DNA of 64,000 nt from Ekhidna sp965212185 (GCF_965212185.1 NZ_OZ243102.1:124001-188000); one strand, 5' to 3'; numbered from the stretch's first letter, positions 8,455 to 17,599 are shown. Made by a program: numbers and translations. The notes: a model not told the origin generated them from the letters alone.

Positions 8455-9189
8455 TTAAGCAGTTTCTCCAGCTTTTAGCATGGCTATCTTAAAGGATTTG
8501 CGTTCTTTGTGTCCACAATAGCCACAAGCATAGTATTTCATTAATTCACCTTCTTCTGTCTCAGTGGCAGTTTGAATAACTTCTTCTCTATCCACTTTCA
8601 ATGTCTGATAGTTACAGTTGCTGCACTGTAGTGCGTGAAGTCTACCGTTGTATTTTTCGATTTTTGTAAAACCTGACTCTTCATCTATCCATACATCGTA
8701 ATCTACAGAGAATGCATCCTCTTCAGCTTGCATACCTTCATCCAGATAAACATCTTCCTCTTCTTCACTAAGGAGTTTCATTTTTCTTCCGTCAGGGGAT
8801 GTTCTTGGAGTATACCTTAATTTCTTAAGACGCTTTTCAATGAAAAATGGGTAATAGAATTTCAGCACATTCTGGATAATTACTCCGAGAATCACTGCAA
8901 ACATGGAACTCATGAATAATCTTACAAAGAACCAAAGCCAGGTTGATTCACTAAACATCGTGTTGAAGTATAGTGTAGCACCAACAATAATTAGCAATGC
9001 TCCATTCCACAGCATGTTGATCTCATGCATGTTTATGTAGTCGTAGCGAGTTTTAAAATCACTCGTGGCTAGTAGCTTTAAATAATGGCCTATTAGAATC
9101 AACACTCCAACACCGGCTACAGCCATTGCGAGGTATCCTCCATAAGTGTTCCAATTACTCATTAGTTCAGGTGAAATAGGGTCAGTCAT
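8455..9189 (-). CDS. Membrane protein with a C-terminal zinc ribbon
   Basis: This 244-residue protein has about three membrane helices (roughly 18-37, 60-80 and 88-110), then a charged linker rich in Glu. A cytoplasmic domain follows with two Cys pairs, CSNC near residue 190 and CGYC near 224, as expected for a zinc ribbon. I do not recognise a named family. The gene stands alone, convergent with the ALDH gene across a strong hairpin and divergent from the dipeptidase gene. Its function cannot be predicted; the Cys pairs suggest metal or nucleic-acid binding at the inner membrane. Confidence 0.75.
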   Translation of the reverse strand: MTDPISPELMSNWNTYGGYLAMAVAGVGVLILIGHYLKLLATSDFKTRYDYINMHEINMLWNGALLIIVGATLYFNTMFSESTWLWFFVRLFMSSMFAVILGVIIQNVLKFYYPFFIEKRLKKLRYTPRTSPDGRKMKLLSEEEEDVYLDEGMQAEEDAFSVDYDVWIDEESGFTKIEKYNGRLHALQCSNCNYQTLKVDREEVIQTATETEEGELMKYYACGYCGHKERKSFKIAMLKAGETA

Positions 9190-9333
9190 AGCGTCTGTTT
9201 ATTAAATCGGAAATACTCCTTATACAAAAATGCCAAATTTTTTAAAAACTCAACGTACCAAATTAAAATAAGAAGCACTTAAATCCCTCTTATTTTCTTG
9301 TAAAATATCAAAAAAATGTAATACCAACAATCC

Positions 9334-9341
9334 TAATTTTG
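9334..9341 (+). promoter_or_regulatory. Putative -7 box upstream of the dipeptidase gene
   Basis: TAATTTTG matches TAnnTTTG. It lies 62 bp before the ATG at 9404 and 32 bp before the upstream TTG at 9374, so it does not settle which start is used. No clear -33 element is seen. The 9190-9403 region holds nothing else that I can identify. Confidence 0.3.
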
Positions 9342-9403
9342 TACAGCATAGGTATTATTAGGTTTAGGTATTTTTGTCGAAATCAATCAATTTGAAACCA
9401 AAT

Positions 9404-10669
9404 ATGAATTTTTCACTTAAAAAATTATCAGCAATACTGTTCGCAATAAGTATCCTATTTAGCTGTACTCCCACAAAAGAGGAAACTATTGACTATACTT
9501 CAATGACTGATGCCCAGCTTGAGGCAGTAGCAGATTCACTAGCAAAAGCCTACATTATTGTAGATGGACATGTGGATTTACCCTTTCGAATGAACGTCAA
9601 AGGTTTTATGATTACTAAAACTGTAGAGGATGTATCAGTAGAAACGACTGGTAACTTTGACTATCCTAAAGCAAAAAGAGGCGGACTTGACGCGCCATTC
9701 ATGTCCATTTATGTTCCGTCACGATATCAAGAAACAGGTGGAGCCAAGGATTTTGCTGATTCCTTAATTGATATGGTGTCAAGGCTACCTGTAACATTTC
9801 CATCACAGTTTGCGATGGCAAATACTCCAGCCGACATTACAACAAATTTTGATCAGGGATTAATTTCCTTGCCAATGGGCATGGAAAATGGTGCTCCTAT
9901 TGAAGATGATATTAATAACGTGAAGTATTTCTTTGATCGAGGGATCAGATACATTACACTAACTCACTCTAAGGACAATCAAATCTGCGACTCATCCTAC
10001 GACACCACTTACACATGGAATGGAGTAAGCCCATTTGGAGAGCAGGTAATTGCAGAAATGAACAAGTGGGGAATTATGGTTGACATTTCTCATGTGACTG
10101 ACAGTGCCGCTTTCGACGCACTAAGATTAACAAAATCACCAGTTATAGCTTCTCACTCTTCTTGCAGAAAATTCACTCCAGGATGGGAGAGAAATATGCC
10201 TGATACCTTAATCAAGGCAATGGCTCAGAATGGAGGAGTCATCCATATCAATTTTGGATCAAGCTTCTTGTCTCAGGAATCACAAGATAAATTTCAAAAG
10301 ATGCGAGAAGACTTAACAAATTACCGAGCAGAAAATAGTTTATCTCCAGAAGATTCCATTTATAAAGCTTACGCAAAGCAGTACACGACTGATAATGACG
10401 TGTATGAAGACGTTGAAAAAGTTGCTGATCATATCGACCATGTAGTGAGTTTAGTAGGTGTTGATCATGTTGGATTAGGATCTGATTATGATGGTGTGGG
10501 GGACAGCCTTCCTAAGGGACTTAAAGATGTTTCAACTTATCCTAACCTGATCAAAGAGCTACTTAAAAGAGGGTACTCTCCTGAAGATATTGAAAAAATC
10601 TGCTACAAGAATACTTTCAGAGTTTGGGAAAAAGTTCAGGAAGTAGCACAAGAGCTACAATCTAGCTGA
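9404..10669 (+). CDS. Peptidase family M19 membrane dipeptidase, lipoprotein
   Basis: The product (421 residues from the ATG at 9404) is a renal-dipeptidase-family zinc enzyme that hydrolyses dipeptides. The binuclear zinc ligands are visible: His and Asp in DGHVDLPF, Glu in MGMENGAP, His in DISHVTD and His in ASHSSCR, with GLGSDYDGV near the end. A lipoprotein signal ends in ILFSC, so the enzyme is probably anchored in the envelope. The frame is open back to a TTG at 9374, but the ATG gives a signal peptide of normal length and is preferred. The gene is monocistronic; it may take part in peptide scavenging or D-amino dipeptide recycling. Confidence 0.92.
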   Translation: MNFSLKKLSAILFAISILFSCTPTKEETIDYTSMTDAQLEAVADSLAKAYIIVDGHVDLPFRMNVKGFMITKTVEDVSVETTGNFDYPKAKRGGLDAPFMSIYVPSRYQETGGAKDFADSLIDMVSRLPVTFPSQFAMANTPADITTNFDQGLISLPMGMENGAPIEDDINNVKYFFDRGIRYITLTHSKDNQICDSSYDTTYTWNGVSPFGEQVIAEMNKWGIMVDISHVTDSAAFDALRLTKSPVIASHSSCRKFTPGWERNMPDTLIKAMAQNGGVIHINFGSSFLSQESQDKFQKMREDLTNYRAENSLSPEDSIYKAYAKQYTTDNDVYEDVEKVADHIDHVVSLVGVDHVGLGSDYDGVGDSLPKGLKDVSTYPNLIKELLKRGYSPEDIEKICYKNTFRVWEKVQEVAQELQSS

Positions 10670-10675
10670 TAAAAA

Positions 10676-11293
10676 CTAATTCTTTCGCTTGAGTGAATTG
10701 ATAAAATTCGCCCAGGCGAAAGGATTTAATAATTGATTTTGCGGCGGAGAGTAGCGGTTGAGGTATGATTGTCTTTGAAGCTGCATGTAATATTCATGAT
10801 TTTCTTCCCCTGAGGCCGGAAGACTGTAATATGCTTCTTGCATATATTGGCTATTGAGCCATTGATAAATGTTCGCATATTCTTTTTGATTAGGAAGCTC
10901 CATGGTAATCAGAGCCTCTTTAAACATCCTTTCTGTAGGATATGGTCTAATCTCAACCTCTTCAAGAAAAGTAATGTCATCCTGTAAGGCGATTATTACC
11001 CTCAGACTTGATTCGCTATCATGCTTGGGGATTATATAGTATGCTCGTTTATATCCGACAGCACTAAAAATTATACTATCTCCTTCCAAAACTGGAAGTG
11101 AAAAAAATCCGTATGGGTTGGTGGTTGTACCACGGCCAGACTTGGGGATATAGACGTGGGTTCCGGGAACCACTGATGTACTATCAGCCCCAAAGACCAC
11201 CCCAGTGAATTGAATCACTTTTTTAATTGGCCCTTGCGCAAAAGAGCAAGATAGTGTTAGAGAAAAAAGTATAAGTATTAGATAATATCTCAA
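10676..11293 (-). CDS. Secreted CarboxypepD_reg-like domain protein
   Basis: A 205-residue protein with a Sec signal peptide (LSCSFAQ at its end) and a carboxypeptidase-regulatory-like beta-sandwich at about 28-110. The GTTTNPYGFFSLPV and GDSIIFSAVGYKRA segments are typical of the N-terminal domains of SusC-like receptors. Here the domain stands alone, followed by a helical, Tyr/Gln-rich tail (about 120-205). The only start compatible with the signal peptide is the TTG at 11293; no ATG precedes it in frame after the last stop. It is convergent with the dipeptidase gene (6-bp gap). The likely location is the periplasm or outer membrane; its role is unknown. Confidence 0.8.
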   Translation of the reverse strand: MRYYLILILFSLTLSCSFAQGPIKKVIQFTGVVFGADSTSVVPGTHVYIPKSGRGTTTNPYGFFSLPVLEGDSIIFSAVGYKRAYYIIPKHDSESSLRVIIALQDDITFLEEVEIRPYPTERMFKEALITMELPNQKEYANIYQWLNSQYMQEAYYSLPASGEENHEYYMQLQRQSYLNRYSPPQNQLLNPFAWANFINSLKRKN

Positions 11294-11363
11294 ATCAAGT
11301 TCCTTTGTCTATTAAAAGAGTTTTAACCAATAAAAGTTTAACTTCGGTAAAAGTAGTGAAAAA

Positions 11364-11747
11364 ATGAGGCTCAAGAATTTTAATCTAACTTTTGGCACAC
11401 AGATTTTCAAGTCATTTTCCGATGAGTCTCGCACACGCATACTTCACCTTCTATATCGTCAGGATGAACTTTGCATTTCTGATCTTGAGTCAATTTTGGA
11501 CTTTACTCAAACAAAAACCTCCAGACATATAACGTACTTAAAAAATGCTGGTTTGGTCACATTTAGAAAATATGATCAGTGGGTTTTTTATAGTATAAAG
11601 GAGGAAGGTTATGATATGGTAAGCCAGATATTTGAGTTTTTAAGCAAGGATCCTGTTTTGCGTAAGGATCTTGAGGTTTATAAAACAATGAATGCAAATT
11701 TAGCACTGGCCCAGAACAAGATAGAGGCGAAAAAGTATAATAGGTGA
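11364..11747 (+). CDS. ArsR-family winged-helix transcriptional regulator
   Basis: A 127-residue DNA-binding protein with the ArsR helix-turn-helix at about 15-85: SDESRTRILHLL, CISDLESILDFTQTKTSRHITYLKNAGLV, then a wing with FRKYDQWVFYSI. No metal-binding Cys pair of the ArsR/SmtB type is evident, so the signal it responds to is unknown. Its TGA stop overlaps the GTG start of the following HAD gene (GTGA), which implies coupled translation of the two. Confidence 0.9.
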   Translation: MRLKNFNLTFGTQIFKSFSDESRTRILHLLYRQDELCISDLESILDFTQTKTSRHITYLKNAGLVTFRKYDQWVFYSIKEEGYDMVSQIFEFLSKDPVLRKDLEVYKTMNANLALAQNKIEAKKYNR

Positions 11748-12430
11748 AGGAAATAAAACACATTTTCTTCGATCTTGATCACACGTTATGGGATTATGAT
11801 CGAAGTGCACAAGAGACTCTTTTAGAGATTTACAGAGATCTTAAGCTTTCAAATACTGAACTGTCAACAAAAAAATTTATTGGAACTTTTTATGAAGTCA
11901 ATAATAAACTTTGGGTTAAGTACAATGATGGACTGATTGATAGAGAGTACATTAAAAACGAGCGTTTTAATGAGATTTTTCAAGCGACAGGATTGGATGT
12001 CTCACTATCAAAAAAAGCATCGACCTATTTTATGAGTCATTGCTCATTGAAACCATACTTGATGTCAGATGCTCTTACTGCACTAAATTACCTGTCAGGT
12101 AGGTATCAACTTCATATCATCACAAATGGATTTCTTGATGCTCAAAATAGAAAATTGAATAGCTCAGGAATAACAAAATATTTCAAGGTCATGGTTACAT
12201 CGGAATGTAGTAATTCACGCAAGCCGAACCCTGAGATATTTGAGTACTCACTTTCTCAAGCAGGGGCTTTAAAAAATGAGAGCATCATGATTGGTGATAA
12301 CCCAAGAACCGATATTCATGGAGCAAAAGAATTTGGCATGAAAACGGTATTTTATGATCCTTCGGGGAGAAAAAGGTCCTTAGCAGACTTTACCATTCAA
12401 TCTCATATGGAATTACTTAAGTTGCTATAA
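11744..12430 (+). CDS. yjjG: YjjG-family HAD hydrolase (noncanonical pyrimidine nucleotidase)
   Basis: The 228-residue HAD phosphatase has motif I FFDLDHTLWD (nucleophile Asp and acid/base Asp), motif II ITNGF, motif III Lys in SRKPNPEIF and motif IV GDNPRTDIHGA. The DHTLWD variant and length fit the YjjG subgroup, which dephosphorylates damaged or unusual pyrimidine nucleoside monophosphates. It starts with GTG, overlapping the stop of the ArsR-like gene by 4 bp. Its substrate is inferred from subfamily only. Confidence 0.85.
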   Translation: MKEIKHIFFDLDHTLWDYDRSAQETLLEIYRDLKLSNTELSTKKFIGTFYEVNNKLWVKYNDGLIDREYIKNERFNEIFQATGLDVSLSKKASTYFMSHCSLKPYLMSDALTALNYLSGRYQLHIITNGFLDAQNRKLNSSGITKYFKVMVTSECSNSRKPNPEIFEYSLSQAGALKNESIMIGDNPRTDIHGAKEFGMKTVFYDPSGRKRSLADFTIQSHMELLKLL

Positions 12431-12480
12431 TAGAGCTTGTGTGTTTGTTAAAATTCGGATAGTTTTTGAACTATTCAGGT

Positions 12481-12488
12481 TACTTTTG
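12481..12488 (+). promoter_or_regulatory. Putative -7 box upstream of pruA
   Basis: TACTTTTG matches TAnnTTTG and lies 34 bp upstream of the pruA ATG. A TTG occurs 12 bp before it, which is closer than the usual spacing for a -33 element, so only the -7 box is claimed. Confidence 0.35.
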
Positions 12489-12514
12489 CGCTCCATTCAT
12501 AAAAATATTGAGAG

Positions 12515-14140
12515 ATGTCCAAAGGAAATTTTTTCGTACCTAAGCCAATTAATGAACCTGTTCTTAGCTATGCTCCTGGTTCTCCTGCCAGAGAAGAATT
12601 ATTGGCTAGATATAAAGAGATGTACAATCAGCAAATTGATGCACCAATGTACATTGGAAGTAAAGAGGTTTACACAGATAACAAAATCCCGATGACTTGT
12701 CCTCATGATCACAAGCATGTATTGGGTCATTTTTCAGAGGGAGATGCATCTCATGTACAAGAGGCGATTGAGGCTGCATTGGGCGCAAAAGAGCAATGGG
12801 AGAATATGACATGGGAGAATAGGTCCAGCATTTTTATAAAAGCAGCTGATTTATTGGCTGGACCATACCGATCAAAAATTAACGCAGCAACTATGCTCGG
12901 CCAGGGCAAAAATGTTCATCAGGCAGAAATTGATGCGGCTTGTGAATTCATTGATTTCCTAAGATTTAATGCAGCTTTCATGCAAGAGCTGTATATGCAG
13001 CAGCCGATTTCATCGGAAGGCATCTGGAACAGAATGGAATATCGTCCACTTGAAGGATTTGTATTTGCCATTACTCCATTCAATTTCACAGCGATTGCAG
13101 GAAACCTTCCTGCAGCACCTGCATTGATGGGTAACACGGTCATTTGGAAACCAAGTTATACTCAGGTCTATTCAGCTCAAGTAATCATGGAGGTATTTAA
13201 AAAGGCTGGCTTACCAGATGGTGTTATTAACCTCATTTATGTTGACGGGCCGGTAGCAGGAGATGTAATTTTTAATCATCCTGATTTTGCTGCATTACAC
13301 TTTACCGGAAGTACCGGTGTTTTTAAAACGCTCTGGAAAACAATAGGAGCCAATTTGGATGTATATAAAACATACCCACGAATCGTAGGTGAGACAGGAG
13401 GAAAGGACTTTGTGGTAGCACACAAATCTGCAGATGCCAAAGAAGTGGCCACTGGACTTGTAAGAGGTGCCTTTGAATTCCAAGGACAAAAATGTAGTGC
13501 TGCCTCGAGAGCTTATATTCCTTCTAATATCTGGGCAGATGTCAAAAAATATATGATTGAGGACTTGAAGTCTATAAAAATGGGCTCACCAGAAGACCCA
13601 TCAAATTTTGTGAATGCGGTTATTGATGGAACTGCATTTAAGAAAATAACCTCATATATTGATGAAGCTAAGTCCTCAAAGGATGTAGAGCTTGTAGCTG
13701 GAGGGGGCTATGATGATTCAAAAGGATGGTTTGTTGAACCAACCGTTTTTGAAGCGAAGGATCCAAAGTACAAAACCATGTGTGAAGAGATCTTTGGGCC
13801 AGTTTTAACAATACATGTATATGATGAAAATAAGTTTGAGGAAATACTTGATGTAGTTGACCAGACTTCACCATACGCACTAACTGGTGCCATTTTCAGC
13901 AAAGACAGGTACGCGGTGGACCTTGCAACATATAAATTAAGGAATGCTGCTGGAAACTTTTACATCAACGATAAACCAACTGGTGCCGTAGTTGGTCAGC
14001 AGCCATTTGGAGGTGCAAGAGCATCGGGAACCAATGATAAGGCAGGCGCCATGATGAATTTACTTCGTTGGGTTAGTGCCAGAACGATAAAAGAAACTTT
14101 CGTTTCTCCAACTGATTACAGATATCCATTTCTAGGATAA
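12515..14140 (+). CDS. pruA: L-glutamate gamma-semialdehyde dehydrogenase (1-pyrroline-5-carboxylate dehydrogenase)
   Basis: A 541-residue NAD-dependent ALDH that oxidises glutamate semialdehyde to glutamate, the second step of proline degradation. The length and the sequence around the active site (VGETGGKDFV with the Glu; FEFQGQKCSAASRAYI with the catalytic Cys) match the monofunctional, eukaryote-like P5CDH found in Bacteroidota. No proline dehydrogenase (prodh) gene is adjacent. Its stop codon overlaps the ATG of the next gene by one base (TAATG), so the VOC protein is probably co-translated. Confidence 0.94.
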   Translation: MSKGNFFVPKPINEPVLSYAPGSPAREELLARYKEMYNQQIDAPMYIGSKEVYTDNKIPMTCPHDHKHVLGHFSEGDASHVQEAIEAALGAKEQWENMTWENRSSIFIKAADLLAGPYRSKINAATMLGQGKNVHQAEIDAACEFIDFLRFNAAFMQELYMQQPISSEGIWNRMEYRPLEGFVFAITPFNFTAIAGNLPAAPALMGNTVIWKPSYTQVYSAQVIMEVFKKAGLPDGVINLIYVDGPVAGDVIFNHPDFAALHFTGSTGVFKTLWKTIGANLDVYKTYPRIVGETGGKDFVVAHKSADAKEVATGLVRGAFEFQGQKCSAASRAYIPSNIWADVKKYMIEDLKSIKMGSPEDPSNFVNAVIDGTAFKKITSYIDEAKSSKDVELVAGGGYDDSKGWFVEPTVFEAKDPKYKTMCEEIFGPVLTIHVYDENKFEEILDVVDQTSPYALTGAIFSKDRYAVDLATYKLRNAAGNFYINDKPTGAVVGQQPFGGARASGTNDKAGAMMNLLRWVSARTIKETFVSPTDYRYPFLG

Positions 14141-14556
14141 TGGCATTACGACCATTTCATTTAGCTGTTCCGGTAAAAGATTTGGATCAAACCCGAATTT
14201 TTTACCGGGATGTTATGGGATTCGAAGAAGGAAGATCATCCGATAAGTGGGTAGATTTTAGTTTCTATGGTCACCAATTTGTTATCCATATGGTGGATAA
14301 AAATGAAGGGACCGAGACTAATCCAGTTGATGGACATGCAGTCCCTGTTCCTCATTTTGGTGTAGTTCTAGGGTGGTCAGATTGGGAAGAACTGGCTAGA
14401 AAGTTGAAAAACTTAGAAATTAAGTTCATTATCGAACCTTATGTTCGTTTTGAAGGTCAGGTTGGTGAACAGGCGACCATGTTTTTTAAAGATCCATCAG
14501 GGAATGCGTTAGAATTTAAAGCATTTAAAAACGATGATCAGATCTTTGCTAAATAG
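14140..14556 (+). CDS. VOC/glyoxalase-fold protein
   Basis: A 138-residue vicinal-oxygen-chelate protein with the two beta-alpha-beta-beta-beta modules of the glyoxalase fold. It starts HLAVPVKDLDQTRIFYRDVMGFEEG and ends with FFKDPSGNALEFKAF, where the Glu is a usual metal ligand. It begins on the last base of the pruA stop codon. The context could mean a link with proline or semialdehyde metabolism, but the family is very diverse and I do not assign a reaction. Confidence 0.85.
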   Translation: MALRPFHLAVPVKDLDQTRIFYRDVMGFEEGRSSDKWVDFSFYGHQFVIHMVDKNEGTETNPVDGHAVPVPHFGVVLGWSDWEELARKLKNLEIKFIIEPYVRFEGQVGEQATMFFKDPSGNALEFKAFKNDDQIFAK

Positions 14557-14615
14557 GTTTCTTCTTTCCATTTATTAAAAATCTCTCTACATTCAAATTC
14601 GTTTTCAAAGTTCTT

Positions 14616-15404
14616 ATGAGTGAGAATCAAGGAAAGAAGGTAGAATCAATCCTTCATTTGACTAAATCTGAAGCGTTACAGAGCGGAAAATTCAAAGATT
14701 TTATCTCTGAACTTATACCCGTGGTATGCTCATCTACAAATGCTTTACGCGCCTCATTTTGGTTGTACAGAAGAGAGAATGATGAATTTGAGTGCATTCA
14801 AAGCTATGATGGGGAAACAAAAAAGAAATCCCCTGGTATTGCTGTAGATGTTTCAACAATGCCTGTCTTTAAAAATGCTTTAAAGACTAAGCTTTTTATG
14901 CATATAGAGAATAATGATGATTCTGAAGAATATGATGAGTTTGTAGTTGACTATCTCCTCAAAAACAGATTGAGATCATGGGCGTCAATTCAGGTGTGGA
15001 ATGATAATCGGTTGTTTGGGATAATCACAATAGAATGGCAGTCAAAGAAAGACTTTGCTGATCTTGATAAATTGATTTTGACTGCTGCAGCATCTATGAT
15101 TAGTCAATGCTACGACGCTTTACTTAGATTAAAAGAAGATTTTCTTCATAGAAATGAAGTTAGCTCATTGAAAGTAGAAGAGAAGGAAAAGGAAAAACTA
15201 GCAAAAAAATTATCGGATCATGCTTTTTATACCTCTCACAGCATTCGCCATCCATTAGCAACTATATTGGCACTCATTGACTTGATCAAATTGAACTGGG
15301 AAAGCAGAGAAGCTTATGAAGAGCTATTGCAGCAATTAAAGATCGAAACCATGAATTTGGATGATGCCATTAGAGTGATGACGGCAAAAATTGAATTAGA
15401 TTAG
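14616..15404 (+). CDS. GAF domain protein with a histidine-phosphotransfer (DHp-like) tail and no ATPase domain
   Basis: This 262-residue cytosolic protein has a GAF domain at about 20-170, a charged coiled-coil linker at about 172-203 (VEEKEKEKLAKKL), and then a segment that aligns with the H-box of histidine kinases. FYTSHSIRHPLATIL places His208 at the phosphoacceptor position, with Pro213 as in SHDLKAP-type kinases. The helical hairpin continues to the C terminus at residue 262 and there is no catalytic ATPase domain. It could be a phosphotransfer protein or a dimerising adaptor. The next gene encodes a kinase that has the ATPase domain but lacks the His, which suggests that the two work together. 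The downstream gap is 35 bp on the same strand. Confidence 0.85.
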   Translation: MSENQGKKVESILHLTKSEALQSGKFKDFISELIPVVCSSTNALRASFWLYRRENDEFECIQSYDGETKKKSPGIAVDVSTMPVFKNALKTKLFMHIENNDDSEEYDEFVVDYLLKNRLRSWASIQVWNDNRLFGIITIEWQSKKDFADLDKLILTAAASMISQCYDALLRLKEDFLHRNEVSSLKVEEKEKEKLAKKLSDHAFYTSHSIRHPLATILALIDLIKLNWESREAYEELLQQLKIETMNLDDAIRVMTAKIELD

Positions 15405-15439
15405 TCGACTTATTTAAAGTTTAAGTTTTTAATCACCCA

Positions 15440-16966
15440 ATGACCAGAAAAACTAATCGAATAAAAGAAGTTATTCTTAAGAGAAGTACTTTCATCATTT
15501 TCTTAATATTGATTTTAGGTGCATTTGGGCTTCTTCGAATAGTTACTACACACAAGGACATAGATGATGTTGCGAATATTGATTTACCGATCATTGAAGT
15601 ACTCACCCAAATTGAAACCTACCAGTTAGAGCAAGCAATTGCGTTTGAAAGAGCTATTCGGTACGCAGAAGAAATAGAACCTGGGAATGACATTGCACTT
15701 CAGGGATTTGCAGAAGCCGACAGCACATTTCGTTACCTCGCCGAACTAGTCGATATTTTATTGCTTGATGCAGAACAGTCAGTGATCGATGCTCTTAAAC
15801 AGACGAATCAAGAAGCCCAACGAATCAAGCTTAAAGGGCTCCTTTTATCTATTCAAAAGTTAGAAAGCGATCACACAAGTTATGAAGCTCATGCACTGGA
15901 AGTTGTTGATTTGCTTGAGGAAGGCAAACTTGAAGAGGCGGTATTTGCATCAGAAAGAGTGGAGTCTGAAGAGGATCAATTTAATAAACAAGTAGAAGGT
16001 GTGCTCATGCGTCATGAGATGTTTACTGAAGCATTGGTAAAAATCGTTGAACAAGAAGAAGTACTCTCCATGAAGTGGATTGTTACTCTTACACTGCTTT
16101 TTATTATTCTTTCCTTGCTTGCTGTTTACACATTTAGCTATAAAATATGGCGTCCATTGGAGGATATCCGGTCAGGTGCTGAGAAAATTGGGAGAGGTAA
16201 TTTGGATGCAAGAATTAAGCTATCATCGAACAGCATCACAAGTGATATCGTGGAATCATTTAATGAGATGGCAGATCGCCTCTCTTATTCACAGAAAGAA
16301 ATTGATCAGTTCATACACTTTTCCTATAGTACTGCAGATGATTTAAAAGCGCCAATTACTAATCTTGGCTCTTTGCTTGACATGTTGGGCAAGGATAATA
16401 TGAACTCCTCAAATTTTAAGGCTATTCTTAATAATGCTCGAAAAACAAATCAACAGCTTCAAAAAACGGTGACTTCATTGGTTGAGGTAAATAAAGTTCG
16501 GGAGGAATTAGCCAGTGATAGTGAGCGGTTAGACATTGACGAGGTTCTTAAGGAAGTGGTAGCTAGTAATATAACCAAAGTAAAAAATGCAAACGCAGCT
16601 ATAAAAAAGGATTTCTCAGAATGTTCTGAAATAGATTATCCTAAATCACAGCTTAAAATGATTTTTAAGCACCTACTCACGAACTCCTTGGCCTATAGAG
16701 ATCCTGAAAAGGCTCTTCAAATTAGAGTTAAGTCCAAAAGCGTCAATAGACATACAACAATTATTTTTAAAGACAATGGTTTAGGTTTTGACTCGATCAA
16801 ACATCGGGATGAAATCTTCAGGCCATACATCAGGCTGCATTCACATGTTGATGGTTCTGGTCTTGGTCTTTATGTCATTCAAATGATCATAGACTATCAT
16901 AGAGGAGGCATAAGAGTAGAAAGCGAGCCAAAAAAAGGTGCAACTTTTGCTTTGAGACTCAACTAG
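15440..16966 (+). CDS. HAMP-domain sensor histidine kinase with Asp in place of the phosphoacceptor His
   Basis: A 508-residue inner-membrane kinase with a membrane helix at about 17-34, a periplasmic four-helix-type sensor (about 35-208), a second helix (213-233), HAMP (235-285), a DHp domain and a HATPase_c domain. The catalytic domain looks intact: N-box Asn415 in LLTNSL, D-box DNGLGFD (445-451) and G2 box GSGLGL (472-477). In the DHp H-box, however, the sequence is FSYSTADDLKAP, so the position of the phosphorylated His in SHDLKAP is Asp300. The protein therefore cannot autophosphorylate in the usual way and may phosphorylate a partner. The GAF-DHp protein upstream keeps its His. The gene ends in a 4-bp overlap with the convergent response regulator gene. 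Confidence 0.92.
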   Translation: MTRKTNRIKEVILKRSTFIIFLILILGAFGLLRIVTTHKDIDDVANIDLPIIEVLTQIETYQLEQAIAFERAIRYAEEIEPGNDIALQGFAEADSTFRYLAELVDILLLDAEQSVIDALKQTNQEAQRIKLKGLLLSIQKLESDHTSYEAHALEVVDLLEEGKLEEAVFASERVESEEDQFNKQVEGVLMRHEMFTEALVKIVEQEEVLSMKWIVTLTLLFIILSLLAVYTFSYKIWRPLEDIRSGAEKIGRGNLDARIKLSSNSITSDIVESFNEMADRLSYSQKEIDQFIHFSYSTADDLKAPITNLGSLLDMLGKDNMNSSNFKAILNNARKTNQQLQKTVTSLVEVNKVREELASDSERLDIDEVLKEVVASNITKVKNANAAIKKDFSECSEIDYPKSQLKMIFKHLLTNSLAYRDPEKALQIRVKSKSVNRHTTIIFKDNGLGFDSIKHRDEIFRPYIRLHSHVDGSGLGLYVIQMIIDYHRGGIRVESEPKKGATFALRLN

Positions 16967-17364
16967 TGATTGACTAGATGATCATCATAAATCTTGTAAA
17001 GAAGTTCAGGAGACAATGGTTTTGAAATAAAGGCGGCTATTTGTTTTGATGATGAAGCCCTTTCTTCATCTTTTGCTGAGATGGATGAGGTAAGCATTAT
17101 TACTTTGGTACCCCCATTCATTCCAAGCTTCTCATACTCCTCCATAAAGTCCCAGCCATCGTAATCGGGCATATTTAAATCCAGGAAAATAATATCAGGA
17201 GATTCACCATTAGATTTCGCTTTATTTAGAAATTCGATAGCATTTGGAACATTGTTGATGGTTTCAACTTCATCAGCAAATTTTGCGTGTTTAATGATGA
17301 CTGAATTGATTGAGTTGACGATATCATCATCATCTACGAGTAGTACCTTTTTAAATCTTTCCAA
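16963..17364 (-). CDS. Single-domain response regulator
   Basis: A 133-residue stand-alone receiver domain. The acidic pocket DDDD is at residues 11-14, the phosphoacceptor is Asp62 in FLDLNMP, Thr92 is in LTSS and the conserved Lys115 is in SKPLS. It has no output domain, so it acts as a phosphorelay intermediate or by protein interaction. It is convergent with the His-less kinase gene and shares its stop region (CTAG, 16963-16966). It resembles the receiver at 58929-59297, which follows a complete kinase, so the two loci look like related modules. Confidence 0.93.
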   Translation of the reverse strand: MERFKKVLLVDDDDIVNSINSVIIKHAKFADEVETINNVPNAIEFLNKAKSNGESPDIIFLDLNMPDYDGWDFMEEYEKLGMNGGTKVIMLTSSISAKDEERASSSKQIAAFISKPLSPELLYKIYDDHLVNH

Positions 17365-17525
17365 GGTTGGTGACGGTTTATAACCCTTAAAGTTAAAAAA
17401 AGCCTATTGAATATTGATTTTAGTGATGTCTTTTTTTGAATTGATTTGAATGATTGCTTTGATCTGCTCTAAACGCACATTTGAACCAATAATTGATTCA
17501 AACAAAAAAAACCGAGTATAAATAA

Positions 17526-17599
17526 CAGGCTTAAAGTTGCTCTCCCTCTTGGGCCGATCGCTGCGGCGAACGGTCGGAGTGGCGCTCCACTCAAGGACC
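17526..17599 (-). pseudogene. Partial tRNA-Asn copy (3' part) with a hairpin insert in the T-loop
   Basis: Bases 17526-17554 are identical over 29 bases to 17650-17678, the 3' end of the intact tRNA-Asn and its downstream flank. Bases 17592-17599 match the other side of the T stem (CAAGGACC). Between them, where the T-loop should be, lies a GC-rich insert (about 17555-17591) that contains the 6-bp-stem hairpin GAGTGG-CGCT-CCACTC. Sequence on the anticodon side is lost. It cannot make a tRNA. Confidence 0.75.

Noticed and set aside
12441..12695. 84-residue open frame upstream of and overlapping pruA
   Set aside because: It runs across the pruA promoter and start in another frame and shows no domain or composition of a real protein; pruA is unmistakable.
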